Part shown: piece by piece, positions 1 through 6,567 of the stretch
How positions within the stretch are numbered: the first letter of the stretch is position 1
Layout of the letters: each line of letters begins with the position of its first letter
Source: SAR202 cluster bacterium
GTDB lineage: Bacteria; Chloroflexota; Dehalococcoidia; UBA3495
NCBI GenBank assembly: GCA_009392075.1
Contig: VFHG01000154.1
Coordinates: 1 to 8,238 of the forward strand
Reading direction: 5' to 3'
Length of the DNA stretch: 8,238 nucleotides
Notes under the pieces: model-generated
Database searches by the model: none
Seen by the model: the letters and a program-made list of their open reading frames with translations, nothing else
What the model was told of the DNA's origin: nothing
Made by a program: the position numbers and the translations under genes

Positions 1-256
1 TCGATGCTTTTCTGCAACGTTCCCTCGCTGGGCGTGCCCAGATTGATGAGATAGATGGCGTTTAGGAATTCCGCGCCTATACCGGCGTTTATCAGACCCT
101 GTTTGAAGCGCCCAATCTGCTCTCCAAGAACGGGTTTAAAGGCCCAGGCCTGGGGCGACGAGCCAAAGATCTGGATCGCCTCGCAACCGATCTCCTGCCC
201 TCTGGCCACCGCATTGCTGATGCCTCCGGTCATGGAAACATGGGCCCCATCTTCAT
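1..256 (-). pseudogene. nfo: Endonuclease IV (AP endonuclease, TIM barrel), 5' part only, frameshifted at its start
   Basis: Endonuclease IV cleaves DNA at abasic sites in base-excision repair, using three metal ions in a TIM barrel. From position 233 leftwards the minus strand reads MTGGISNAVARGQ, then EIGCEAIQIFGSSPQAW, and later AIYLINLGTP. These match the family N-terminus (GAHVS.aGG, E.g..a.qiF..n...W, YLINL). The fragment runs off the window, so only about 80 of the usual 270-300 residues are present. The family's first strand, GAHVS, is encoded just upstream but in another frame. ATG AAG ATG at 256-248 has a Shine-Dalgarno GGGAG (266-262) 5 nt before it and would read MKMGAHVSMTGG if the G run at 248-245 had one more base. 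As given, that frame stops after six codons. Either the base is a sequencing error and the gene is intact, or the gene is broken, or a truncated protein starts at ATG 233, which has no ribosome site. The family histidine before YLINL is Asn here (codon 60-62). Family call is confident; functional state is not. Confidence 0.8.
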
Positions 257-338
257 ATGAACTCCCGATGAATTCTAACGTCTTCCAGCCCCCATCGAAA
301 CCGAATTCGAGCCTGTACAGGCGGGTCGGGCATCGCCA

Positions 339-344
339 ATTATA
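339..344 (-). promoter_or_regulatory. Possible -10 box for nfo
   Basis: The minus strand reads a perfect TATAAT at 344-339, about 80 bases upstream of the nfo ATG at 256, which would give a leader of roughly 75 nt. No hexamer resembling TTGACA sits at 16-18 nt spacing, so the assignment rests on the -10 box and its position. It lies back to back with the dehydrogenase promoter, and the two would nearly overlap. Confidence 0.3.
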
Positions 345-357
345 CGTTAGCGCCGCA

Positions 358-386
358 TTGGCGGTATACGTTCCTAGGAATATAAT
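358..386 (+). promoter_or_regulatory. Sigma70-like promoter of the dehydrogenase gene; probably gives a leaderless mRNA
   Basis: TTGGCG (358-363), a 17-base spacer and a perfect TATAAT (381-386) form a near-consensus sigma70 promoter. Transcription would start about 7 bases past the -10 box, near 393, and the ATG of the dehydrogenase is at 395. No usable ribosome-binding site fits between the two, so the mRNA should have almost no 5' leader. Confidence 0.65.
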
Positions 387-394
387 CTGCCGGT

Positions 395-1429
395 ATGAGA
401 GCCCTTTCCGTGCAGCAACCTGGCGACTCGCCTGTTCTTGAGGTGATAGACGTACCCACGCCCGAAACCGGAGTTGGCCAAGCGCTGGTGCGGGTTATCG
501 CTTGCGGGTTTTGCCACCATGACCGGTCGGTGATGGCCGGAGTCCTACGCAGGGGAGTCGCGCCGGGTATCATCCTAGGTCACGAGATTTCAGGGGTGAT
601 CGAAGAGACCGGCCTGAATGTCACCGGACTGACTAAGGGTGACCGGGTCGTCAGCATTCTCACTGACGCCTGTGGTAAATGCGACCGTTGCACCAACGGA
701 CGTGAGCACCGGTGCCGGTTCGGAGAGGGCATCGGGCACGGCCGCAACGGAGGGTTCGCGGAATTCGTTGCGCTCTCGGAACACAGTCTGGTGAAATTGC
801 CTGAAGGGATCGACCCGATCGGTGCGGCGCTATTGTCTTGCCCCATGGGTGTCGCCCTCCAGGCGGTTGAGACAACTGCCCAGGTGGCATCCGGCGAAAC
901 GGTGGTGGTCACAGGCGCGGGCGGTGGGCTGGGCGCTCATGCCGTGCAAGCAGCGGCAGCGCTGGGGGCACGTGTCCTGGCGGTTTCTTCGTCTCCGGAA
1001 AAGGAGAATTCCCTGCGTGAGTTGGGCGCCGATGAGGTCTTGGGAGACGAAGGCCTGGACTTCTCCGAGATGGTGATGGCCATGACTGAAGACGAGGGCG
1101 CCAACGTCGTAATTGACACCGTGGGCTCGGCCATGTTTCCCTCGACTCTCAGAAGCCTGGCCCAGTACGGCAGGTTGGTACTGCTTGGAGAGATACTGGG
1201 AAAGAACGTCACTTTGAACCCAGCGGAAATCATCTTTCGCGACGCCCAAGTCTTGGGCGCAACTGGTGTTTCGAGAGCAACGGTGGAACGGGCGGCCAAG
1301 TTTACGCTAGAAGGCAAACTACGGGCTGTTGTAGACCTGGAATTGCCCTTGGGGCAGGCCATCGATTCCTACCGCATGGTGTCCGAGCGTAGACCCACCG
1401 GACGCATCGTCCTATTGCCTAACGCCTAA
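395..1429 (+). CDS. Zinc-dependent alcohol dehydrogenase, medium-chain (MDR) family
   Basis: This is a cytoplasmic NAD(P)-dependent oxidoreductase that should interconvert an alcohol and an aldehyde or ketone; the substrate cannot be read from sequence. At 344 residues it has normal length. The GroES-like domain carries the catalytic zinc ligands C40 (in CGFCHHD), H63-E64 (GHE) and C149 (LLSCPMG). It also has the complete structural-zinc loop C93, C96, C99, C107 (CGKCDRC, then EHRC). The Rossmann part has TGAGGGLG at 173-180. The second strand ends RVLAVSSSPEK, with Ser where NAD-specific members usually have Asp, hinting at NADP(H); this is inference. The Thr/Ser of the proton relay, two residues after the catalytic Cys, is His42. 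The ATG fits the family N-terminus and follows the promoter almost directly. It is transcribed away from nfo and towards secF, and no partner gene lies nearby to suggest a pathway. Confidence 0.93.
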   Translation: MRALSVQQPGDSPVLEVIDVPTPETGVGQALVRVIACGFCHHDRSVMAGVLRRGVAPGIILGHEISGVIEETGLNVTGLTKGDRVVSILTDACGKCDRCTNGREHRCRFGEGIGHGRNGGFAEFVALSEHSLVKLPEGIDPIGAALLSCPMGVALQAVETTAQVASGETVVVTGAGGGLGAHAVQAAAALGARVLAVSSSPEKENSLRELGADEVLGDEGLDFSEMVMAMTEDEGANVVIDTVGSAMFPSTLRSLAQYGRLVLLGEILGKNVTLNPAEIIFRDAQVLGATGVSRATVERAAKFTLEGKLRAVVDLELPLGQAIDSYRMVSERRPTGRIVLLPNA

Positions 1430-1455
1430 GCGGGATGATCCTGCACTGCAGATGG

Positions 1456-2439
1456 CTAACGGCCGATCAGATGCCACAACATCGTGGCTGTTGCCGCCGG
1501 TGTCCGCCTGAAGAACCGGCCAATCTCTCCCCGGTCCCACATCACCAAGTACTGGCTGGCGATGAAGATGGAGCTGTAGGTCCCCACAACCGCTCCGATG
1601 GCCAACACCAGAAGCAGCTCGCGGATGCTGTTGCCTCCAATGAATAACATGGCCAGCAATACCACCAAGGTTGTGATGCTAGTGTTCAGCGACCGTCCCA
1701 TACTCTCCATGATGCTCAGGTTGACCATGGTTGCCAGGTCCCGGTCGGGACTGCGTGAGACGTTTTCACGGATTCGGTCGAACACAACTATGGTGTCATT
1801 CACGCTGTAACCGGCCACGATCAACAAGCCAACGATGAACATGGAGTTCACTTCGAGGTTGATGACCCGGCCCAAGATCGAGAATATGCCGAGAATGATT
1901 AGCAGGTCGTGGACCAGGGCCAAAATGGCGCTAACCCCGTACCGGTGTGCTTTGGGCACGCGTCTGAACGCGTACCAAACAAAGAACAGGATAAAGACCG
2001 ACGCGGCGGCCAAGGCATAGAAAGCCGTCTTAACCGTTTCTTGGGCCACGATGGGTGAGACAGTATCGAACTCCACCTGGTCTCGTTCCATGCCCAAAAA
2101 GTACTCTAGGTCGCTTTCAATGACCTCTCGCTCGGAAGGCTGGTCACCGATGGCTTCTTTCAAGACCTCGGTCCTAATGAAGAAGTTAGTCCCGCCGAGG
2201 CGCTGGATCAGCGCTTCGGAATGACCGAGCTCATTCAAGCGGTTCCGGATGTCTTCCTCCTCCACCGGCTGGCGGAAGGTAACGTTCATCACGGATCCGC
2301 TGCTGAAATCGATGCCTGCCTTCAGGCCTGAATCCCCAGTGATCCAGCCCGGCGCGATGATCATGGATATAAGGCCCGGGACGATTACCAGGACAGAGAC
2401 GAGGAAGTACCAGCCTCGTTTACCTACAATATCTAGCAC
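1456..2439 (-). CDS. secF: Protein translocase subunit SecF
   Basis: SecF is an inner-membrane protein that, with SecD, uses the proton gradient to pull exported proteins through SecYEG. The product is 327 residues, normal for the family. TM1 is at about 10-29, GIDFSSG at 42-48, an extracytoplasmic P1 domain at about 50-130, then five membrane segments between about 138 and 300. The signature GYSVNDTIVVFDR is at 210-222; Asp215 is in the place of the essential proton-pathway Asp of SecF TM4. SLNTSITTLVV follows at 250-260. The reading frame is open further upstream to 2541, but I start at GTG 2439-2437. There AGGAGG (2451-2446) stands 6 nt away and the protein begins VLDIVGKRGWYF, as SecF proteins do. 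This GTG shares its first base with the secD stop (TAGTG), so the two are very likely translationally coupled. It is the last gene of the block, and I see no clear terminator after it. Confidence 0.95.
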   Translation of the reverse strand: MLDIVGKRGWYFLVSVLVIVPGLISMIIAPGWITGDSGLKAGIDFSSGSVMNVTFRQPVEEEDIRNRLNELGHSEALIQRLGGTNFFIRTEVLKEAIGDQPSEREVIESDLEYFLGMERDQVEFDTVSPIVAQETVKTAFYALAAASVFILFFVWYAFRRVPKAHRYGVSAILALVHDLLIILGIFSILGRVINLEVNSMFIVGLLIVAGYSVNDTIVVFDRIRENVSRSPDRDLATMVNLSIMESMGRSLNTSITTLVVLLAMLFIGGNSIRELLLVLAIGAVVGTYSSIFIASQYLVMWDRGEIGRFFRRTPAATATMLWHLIGR

Positions 2440-4307
2440 TAGCTCCCTCCTCTCGCGGCCGGGGCCGGCGTCGCTTCCTGGTTGGAGCGCGGCAATGACT
2501 CCGGTGTAAAGAGGTTGATCTTTCCACCCAGACCGATCCACGCCATCAACTGCAACAGGTTCCGGCTAACGACCACGGCGGTAAACATGCTGACCGCAAC
2601 ACCGATGAACAGGCTGATGGCCACACCGGTTACTAAGCCGCCGCCGAGACGGTCGCCAAACCATAGCAGTACCAAACAAGTGATCATGGTGGAAATGTTG
2701 CTGTCCCGGATGGCCGGCCAAGCACGGCTGAATCCCACTTCCATGGATGAAGCCAATGTGCGGCCAATGCGGACCTCTTCTTTCATGCGCTCGAAGATGA
2801 GGATGTTGGCGTCAACAGCCATACCGATGGACAGGATGAAACCACCGATGTGTGCGAGTTCCAAGGTGATGGGAATCATCTTGAAGAATGCCAACACTAT
2901 GATGGTGTAGAACACCAGCGCGAATGCCGCTACCACGCCGGCCATGCGGTAGTAAATTATCATGAAGATGAAGACCAGCCCCAAACCTACCAAGCCAGCA
3001 ATCAGGCTGTTCTTCAGTGACTCTGACCCCAGCAGGGCATCAACATCGCTCTCTTGAATCAGCTTAAGCGGCACGTCCAAGCTACCGGATTCGATCTGGA
3101 TTGCCAGGGAGCGGGCTTCTTCCCTGTTGAAGTTGCCGGAAATCACAGTGCGCCCATCGCGAATCCAAGCTCTGGCCACCGGGGCGAGTAGGGTCCGGCC
3201 ATCCATGATGATCGCGATCCGTTTCGTCAACTGGGATTCAGCTGTGGATATGCGACGGGTCAGGTCGGAGAAGATATCAGAGCCCCGGCCGTTGAACTGG
3301 AGGTTCACCACCCACCCGATTCCAACCTGGTTAGTGGATGCCTCGGCGCGAGACAGGTCGTCACCAGTCAGACCGAGGTCAGCGTCGCTAAAAGTCGTAC
3401 AGAAGCTGTCCGAACAAGTCCGCTCTTTGAACTCCAACAGCGCTGTCTGGCCAATTAACGCCTTTGCGTCGTCGATCCCGCTGGTTACACCAAATTGGGC
3501 CACCGGGCCAATCTCCGTAATCAACGCGGTGAGGGCGCGGCCTTGGATGTCGTTACTTACGGTGTTCGACCAGACCCGGTATAACAATCGGTCTCTGAAG
3601 TCGATCTCAAAGTCTTCGTAACCAGCCTCGGCCAACACCCTCGGGAGTTCCGTTTCTATATCTACTTCCGGTGCGGGTGGGTCTGCCTGAGGATCAGGTT
3701 CGGCGAACAAAATCTCGGTGACCGAGCCACTTGCTCCGGGGAGCTGGACGATGATCCGGTCTTCACCGAATATCTGGATGATCGGCTCTTCTGTGCCGAA
3801 CCTGTTGACCCGGCCCGTGATGTTATCCAGCACTCCTTTCATTTGGTCCAAGGTCGGTTTGTCGATGACGCTGGTTTCAAAGAGGGTGATCGGGCCATGG
3901 GCTTCTACCAGAGCATCGTTCAGGCCGGTCCGCCTAGGGTCGTCGTCTGACAGAATATCGGTCCGAATCTGGTATTTGTTTAAGCTGATCGGGATTACTT
4001 GCAGGCCTTCTAATTCGTCGTCGTCATCGCCAAACCGCAGGTCTTGCAATGTGGTGACCAGATCATTGATGGGGACTTCATCGGCAAAGGTGAACTCAAA
4101 TTTGGTGCCGGTATCGGCCTGGTAGACAAGGTGGCCACCACCCCTAAGGTCGAGGCCAAGTTTAAGCCCCAATGGCCCGGTGCCATCCCTCTCTATCCGA
4201 GGGAATCCGGGAATGTCGATATTGATATCTTTGAACCCAAGGGCGGCGATGGCGATGCCCAGGATCAGGATGATCGATATGGAAAGACGAATACTACGGG
4301 ACCGCAT
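2439..4307 (-). CDS. secD: Protein translocase subunit SecD, with an enlarged periplasmic domain
   Basis: SecD is the larger membrane subunit of the proton-driven SecDF translocation motor. The product has 622 residues. TM1 is at about 6-24, then GLDLRGGGHLVYQ (51-63), the SecD GG signature. A long extracytoplasmic region follows to about 430, then five membrane segments. GMAVDANILIFERMKEE is at 495-511; Asp499 matches the essential proton-pathway Asp of SecD TM4. The P1 landmarks TGRVNRFG (164-171), IIVQLPG (185-191) and AKALIGQTALLEF (281-293) are present. The last two normally lie close together, but here about 85 residues separate them, including a Pro/Asp-rich stretch (203-215) and a folded-looking segment. 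The P2 head domain is at about 300-420. The C-terminus ends in a short Ala/Pro/Gly tail. The ATG lies 3 nt after the upstream stop and has no strong ribosome site, so it probably depends on translational coupling. No yajC is seen next to it. Confidence 0.95.
   Translation of the reverse strand: MRSRSIRLSISIILILGIAIAALGFKDINIDIPGFPRIERDGTGPLGLKLGLDLRGGGHLVYQADTGTKFEFTFADEVPINDLVTTLQDLRFGDDDDELEGLQVIPISLNKYQIRTDILSDDDPRRTGLNDALVEAHGPITLFETSVIDKPTLDQMKGVLDNITGRVNRFGTEEPIIQIFGEDRIIVQLPGASGSVTEILFAEPDPQADPPAPEVDIETELPRVLAEAGYEDFEIDFRDRLLYRVWSNTVSNDIQGRALTALITEIGPVAQFGVTSGIDDAKALIGQTALLEFKERTCSDSFCTTFSDADLGLTGDDLSRAEASTNQVGIGWVVNLQFNGRGSDIFSDLTRRISTAESQLTKRIAIIMDGRTLLAPVARAWIRDGRTVISGNFNREEARSLAIQIESGSLDVPLKLIQESDVDALLGSESLKNSLIAGLVGLGLVFIFMIIYYRMAGVVAAFALVFYTIIVLAFFKMIPITLELAHIGGFILSIGMAVDANILIFERMKEEVRIGRTLASSMEVGFSRAWPAIRDSNISTMITCLVLLWFGDRLGGGLVTGVAISLFIGVAVSMFTAVVVSRNLLQLMAWIGLGGKINLFTPESLPRSNQEATPAPAARGGS
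2440..2451 (-). promoter_or_regulatory. Shine-Dalgarno that fixes the secF GTG start
   Basis: AGGAGG at 2451-2446, inside the last codons of secD, is a full Shine-Dalgarno 6 nt before the GTG at 2439. It decides against the longer open frame and shows that SecF is initiated at the end of secD. Confidence 0.85.
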
Positions 4308-4310
4308 CGG

Positions 4311-5801
4311 CTACTGTGGACCTTCGCTCGGAAGCCCGCCATTTGAGCTTTCCGTAGCCAGTTGTTCGGCCAGATATCTCAGTGCATTGGCAGCCATTTC
4401 CAGGGCTTGCTCCTTGGTCTCGATCTCTCCAGCGGCCCGGGCCTCTTCGACACGTTCCAACACGGCGCCAATCTCTGGCCCCGGTTGAATCTTGAAGTGG
4501 GTTAACAAGTCGTGCCCAGTAATGAGGCGGGTGGACGTGGGGGAAACCGGCTCACTGGTGCCTACGTGGAGGATATGTCCGACCATTCTAGCATGGTTTA
4601 GCCATTCCTCATGTACCAACTCTGGGCCTTTTGCCGCCAGATAATCGGCCAAACTTAGGTACAAAATGTCTATGGCAACGTCGCCCACATCTCGAAAGTA
4701 GCGGTGAATCGCCCGATTTGTAGGCCATTCGTCGCCGTCTTTCATACCGGTAGGGCGAAGGTGCTGCTCCACCATCTTGGCCACCATCTCGATGCCTTTG
4801 GCGCTGACTCGTAGCTGAGTCAAGCGTTCAGTCGCGATCTCCGCGCCCTGCTCGGAATGGCCGAAGAACCTGGTGCGTCCTGTTTCGTCTTGGGTCTTGG
4901 TCTGGGGTTTGGCCACATCGTGGAACAGCGCAGCCAACTTCAACATGGTGCCCCGTGTGTGACCGTCCGTGGCATGCTGGCTGAAGTGGGCCTCGCTATC
5001 CTGCGTCCAGGGCACGCAGGAATAGATGGGTGAGTTCTGATGCCCTTTCGTGATGAGTTCCGCTGCCTCAACCGCGTGCATCGTGTGTCCCCAAACGTCC
5101 CAATAATGCATATCCGGTTGATCAACGCCTTTGGCTGACTGGAGCTCCGGCACCACTTGTTCAAAGAGATTAAAATGGTCAAGCACTTCCAACTGCCCCT
5201 TGGCGCCGTCTAATGAAAGTATATTCAGGAATTCCTCTCTGACCCGCTCCGGAGAGACATCGGCCAGCAACCGGGAATCGGCGGCGATCAGTTTGGAGGT
5301 CCCGGGCTCCACCCGAAACCTCAATTGTCCAGCCAACCGAATGGCCCGCATCAACCGGCCCGGGTCGTCTTGAAAGACCTTTGGCCCTAACGCCCTTATG
5401 GTCTTAGTTGCCAGGTCAGCCCGGCCTCCTAATGGGTCGATCACTGACTTCATAGACGGCCAATCGGCCAAAGGAATGGCCATGGCGTTGACAGAGAAAT
5501 CCCTCCGGCTTAGGTCTTCTTCAATGGTCCCGGAGATTCCTTCCACATCAATGTTCCATGGCCGCGCGTCATCGTCTCTCTGACCCGCGACGCGCACGAC
5601 CCCGTGCGCCGGTCCCAATGGGACAACTGTGCCGCCAAACTCTCGGGCGATCGCCCTGGCGATGGCCTCAGGGTTTCCGGACACTGCGATGTCAACGTCT
5701 TGGCCTGGCCTGGCTGAAAGCAGCCAGTCCCGGACGAACCCGCCCACCAGATAGACGTCGGTCCCCAGTGCAGTGCAACAGGCAGCAAGTTTTTCTATCA
5801 T
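4311..5801 (-). CDS. cca: CCA tRNA nucleotidyltransferase / poly(A) polymerase family, with HD domain
   Basis: This is a class II nucleotidyltransferase that should add or repair the 3' CCA (or part of it) on tRNAs in the cytoplasm. From ATG 5801 it has 496 residues. LVGGFVRD is at about 18-25, the metal-binding DVDIAV at 35-40 (D35, D37), RRDFSVNAM at 99-107, DDPGRLMRAIRLA at about 145-157 and PERVREEF at 184-191, all family motifs. An HD domain follows, with H239 (WGHT) and H294-D295 (LAALFHDVAKP), then the C-terminal GHDLLTHFKIQPGPEIG typical of these enzymes. A roughly 30-residue linker rich in His and Ser lies before the HD motif. CC-adding, A-adding and full CCA-adding types cannot be told apart by eye. 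An ATG at 5852 in the same frame would add 17 residues rich in His and Cys; neither start has a Shine-Dalgarno, and I prefer 5801 because the family begins about 15-20 residues before LVGG. It sits between def and secD, whose start is 3 nt after this stop. Confidence 0.88.
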   Translation of the reverse strand: MIEKLAACCTALGTDVYLVGGFVRDWLLSARPGQDVDIAVSGNPEAIARAIAREFGGTVVPLGPAHGVVRVAGQRDDDARPWNIDVEGISGTIEEDLSRRDFSVNAMAIPLADWPSMKSVIDPLGGRADLATKTIRALGPKVFQDDPGRLMRAIRLAGQLRFRVEPGTSKLIAADSRLLADVSPERVREEFLNILSLDGAKGQLEVLDHFNLFEQVVPELQSAKGVDQPDMHYWDVWGHTMHAVEAAELITKGHQNSPIYSCVPWTQDSEAHFSQHATDGHTRGTMLKLAALFHDVAKPQTKTQDETGRTRFFGHSEQGAEIATERLTQLRVSAKGIEMVAKMVEQHLRPTGMKDGDEWPTNRAIHRYFRDVGDVAIDILYLSLADYLAAKGPELVHEEWLNHARMVGHILHVGTSEPVSPTSTRLITGHDLLTHFKIQPGPEIGAVLERVEEARAAGEIETKEQALEMAANALRYLAEQLATESSNGGLPSEGPQ

Positions 5802-5892
5802 TGAATATACGGCATGATGCAATGGGTGGATCGGACAGCAATGAGCAGCCATCGGCGGGCGTAGGTCCGGCGCCAGTAGGTGACGGTTATCG

Positions 5893-6483
5893 TCAGTCCT
5901 CGGCGCCCGACGCAGAAGTCTCGACGGCTACCGACTCAGTCGACTCTTCAGCCTCGTCCTCGCCGTCATCAAGGTCACCGTCAAAGTCATCTTCTTCGTC
6001 GTCATGTTCGTGATAGGTGATCTTATAAAGGCTTTCGTGGTCGACTAGGTGGTCGATGTAAAGAATACCGTTCAAATGGTCAATCTCGTGTTCCAGGGCT
6101 TGGGCCAGTAAATCTTCGGCGTTGAGCCGATATATCTTGCCGTCCAGCCCCATGGCCTTGACCCTGACTTTTTCGGAACGGTTGACCAGACCACGGTAAC
6201 CGGGAACGCTCAAACAGCCTTCTTCAACCTGTCGTTCACCCTCGGCCTTCATGATCTCAGGGTTGATGAGAACCATGGGCTCTTCCATCTCCGGAGTCTC
6301 GATCACCGCCACTTTCTGAAGGGAACCCACCTGATTGGCGGCCAAGCCCACCCCTCGCTGGTCTCGCATGGTCTCAACCATGTTTTCAACCAGCTTCTTC
6401 AACTGCGGGGTAACTTTAGCCACTTTTTTTGCCTGCTTTCTCAAGATTGGGTCAGGCAGGAGACGCATGTCCAAGATCGCCAC
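5893..6483 (-). CDS. def: Peptide deformylase with an acidic C-terminal tail
   Basis: Peptide deformylase removes the N-formyl group from the initiator methionine of new proteins, at the ribosome exit. The 196-residue product has the three family motifs: GVGLAANQ (44-51), EGCLS with metal ligand Cys90, and HEIDH with His132, Glu133 and His136. The core ends near 157. It is followed by about 39 residues of which 20 are Asp or Glu, with no Lys or Arg, an extension that standard deformylases lack. The open frame reaches ATG 6543, but I start at GTG 6483-6481: GAGGTG (6495-6490) is 6 nt upstream, and VAILDMRLLPDPILRK is the usual deformylase beginning. A promoter lies about 50 bases upstream in the gap after priA. 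The fmt gene, which often follows def, is absent; the next gene is the CCA enzyme. Confidence 0.94.
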   Translation of the reverse strand: MAILDMRLLPDPILRKQAKKVAKVTPQLKKLVENMVETMRDQRGVGLAANQVGSLQKVAVIETPEMEEPMVLINPEIMKAEGERQVEEGCLSVPGYRGLVNRSEKVRVKAMGLDGKIYRLNAEDLLAQALEHEIDHLNGILYIDHLVDHESLYKITYHEHDDEEDDFDGDLDDGEDEAEESTESVAVETSASGAED

Positions 6484-6489
6484 TGAGAG

Positions 6490-6495
6490 CACCTC
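6490..6495 (-). promoter_or_regulatory. Shine-Dalgarno that fixes the def GTG start
   Basis: GAGGTG at 6495-6490 lies 6 nt before the GTG at 6483 and matches the 16S anti-Shine-Dalgarno well. It favours this start over the upstream ATG at 6543, which overlaps the -10 and -35 area of the predicted promoter and so would not be transcribed from it. Confidence 0.75.
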
Positions 6496-6532
6496 GCAGG
6501 TGTCAAAATTCGGGTTGATCGAGACGCTAGTT

Positions 6533-6562
6533 ATTATATTCAACGCTCATTACGAGTGTAAA
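6533..6562 (-). promoter_or_regulatory. Sigma70-like promoter for the def-cca-secD-secF operon
   Basis: On the minus strand TTTACA (6562-6557), an 18-base spacer and a perfect TATAAT (6538-6533) form a strong promoter candidate just after the priA stop at 6568. Transcription would start near 6526, leaving a leader of about 43 nt that contains the def Shine-Dalgarno. Genes downstream of def show no comparable promoter, so this one probably drives the four-gene set. Confidence 0.65.
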
Positions 6563-6567
6563 GGCGG

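Noticed and set aside
55..441. Plus-strand open frame of 128 codons across the nfo region
   Set aside because: It is antisense to the recognisable endonuclease IV sequence, overlaps the dehydrogenase start and resembles no family I know.
1430..1455. Gap between the converging dehydrogenase and secF stops, searched for a shared terminator
   Set aside because: Only short fragments such as CTGCAG are self-complementary and there is no T-rich tail, so no terminator is supported.
2440..2541. N-terminal extension of SecF from an upstream start at 2541
   Set aside because: It lies within the secD C-terminus, has no SecF-like sequence, and the GTG at 2439 has a full Shine-Dalgarno.
5802..5812. TATATT just before the cca ATG as a promoter
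   Set aside because: It is only 2 bases from the ATG, and no TTGACA-like box sits at the right distance.
5881..5895. Inverted repeat TGACG-gttat-CGTCA at the def stop
   Set aside because: Five pairs with a five-base loop and no T run; too weak for a terminator and expected by chance in a window of this size.
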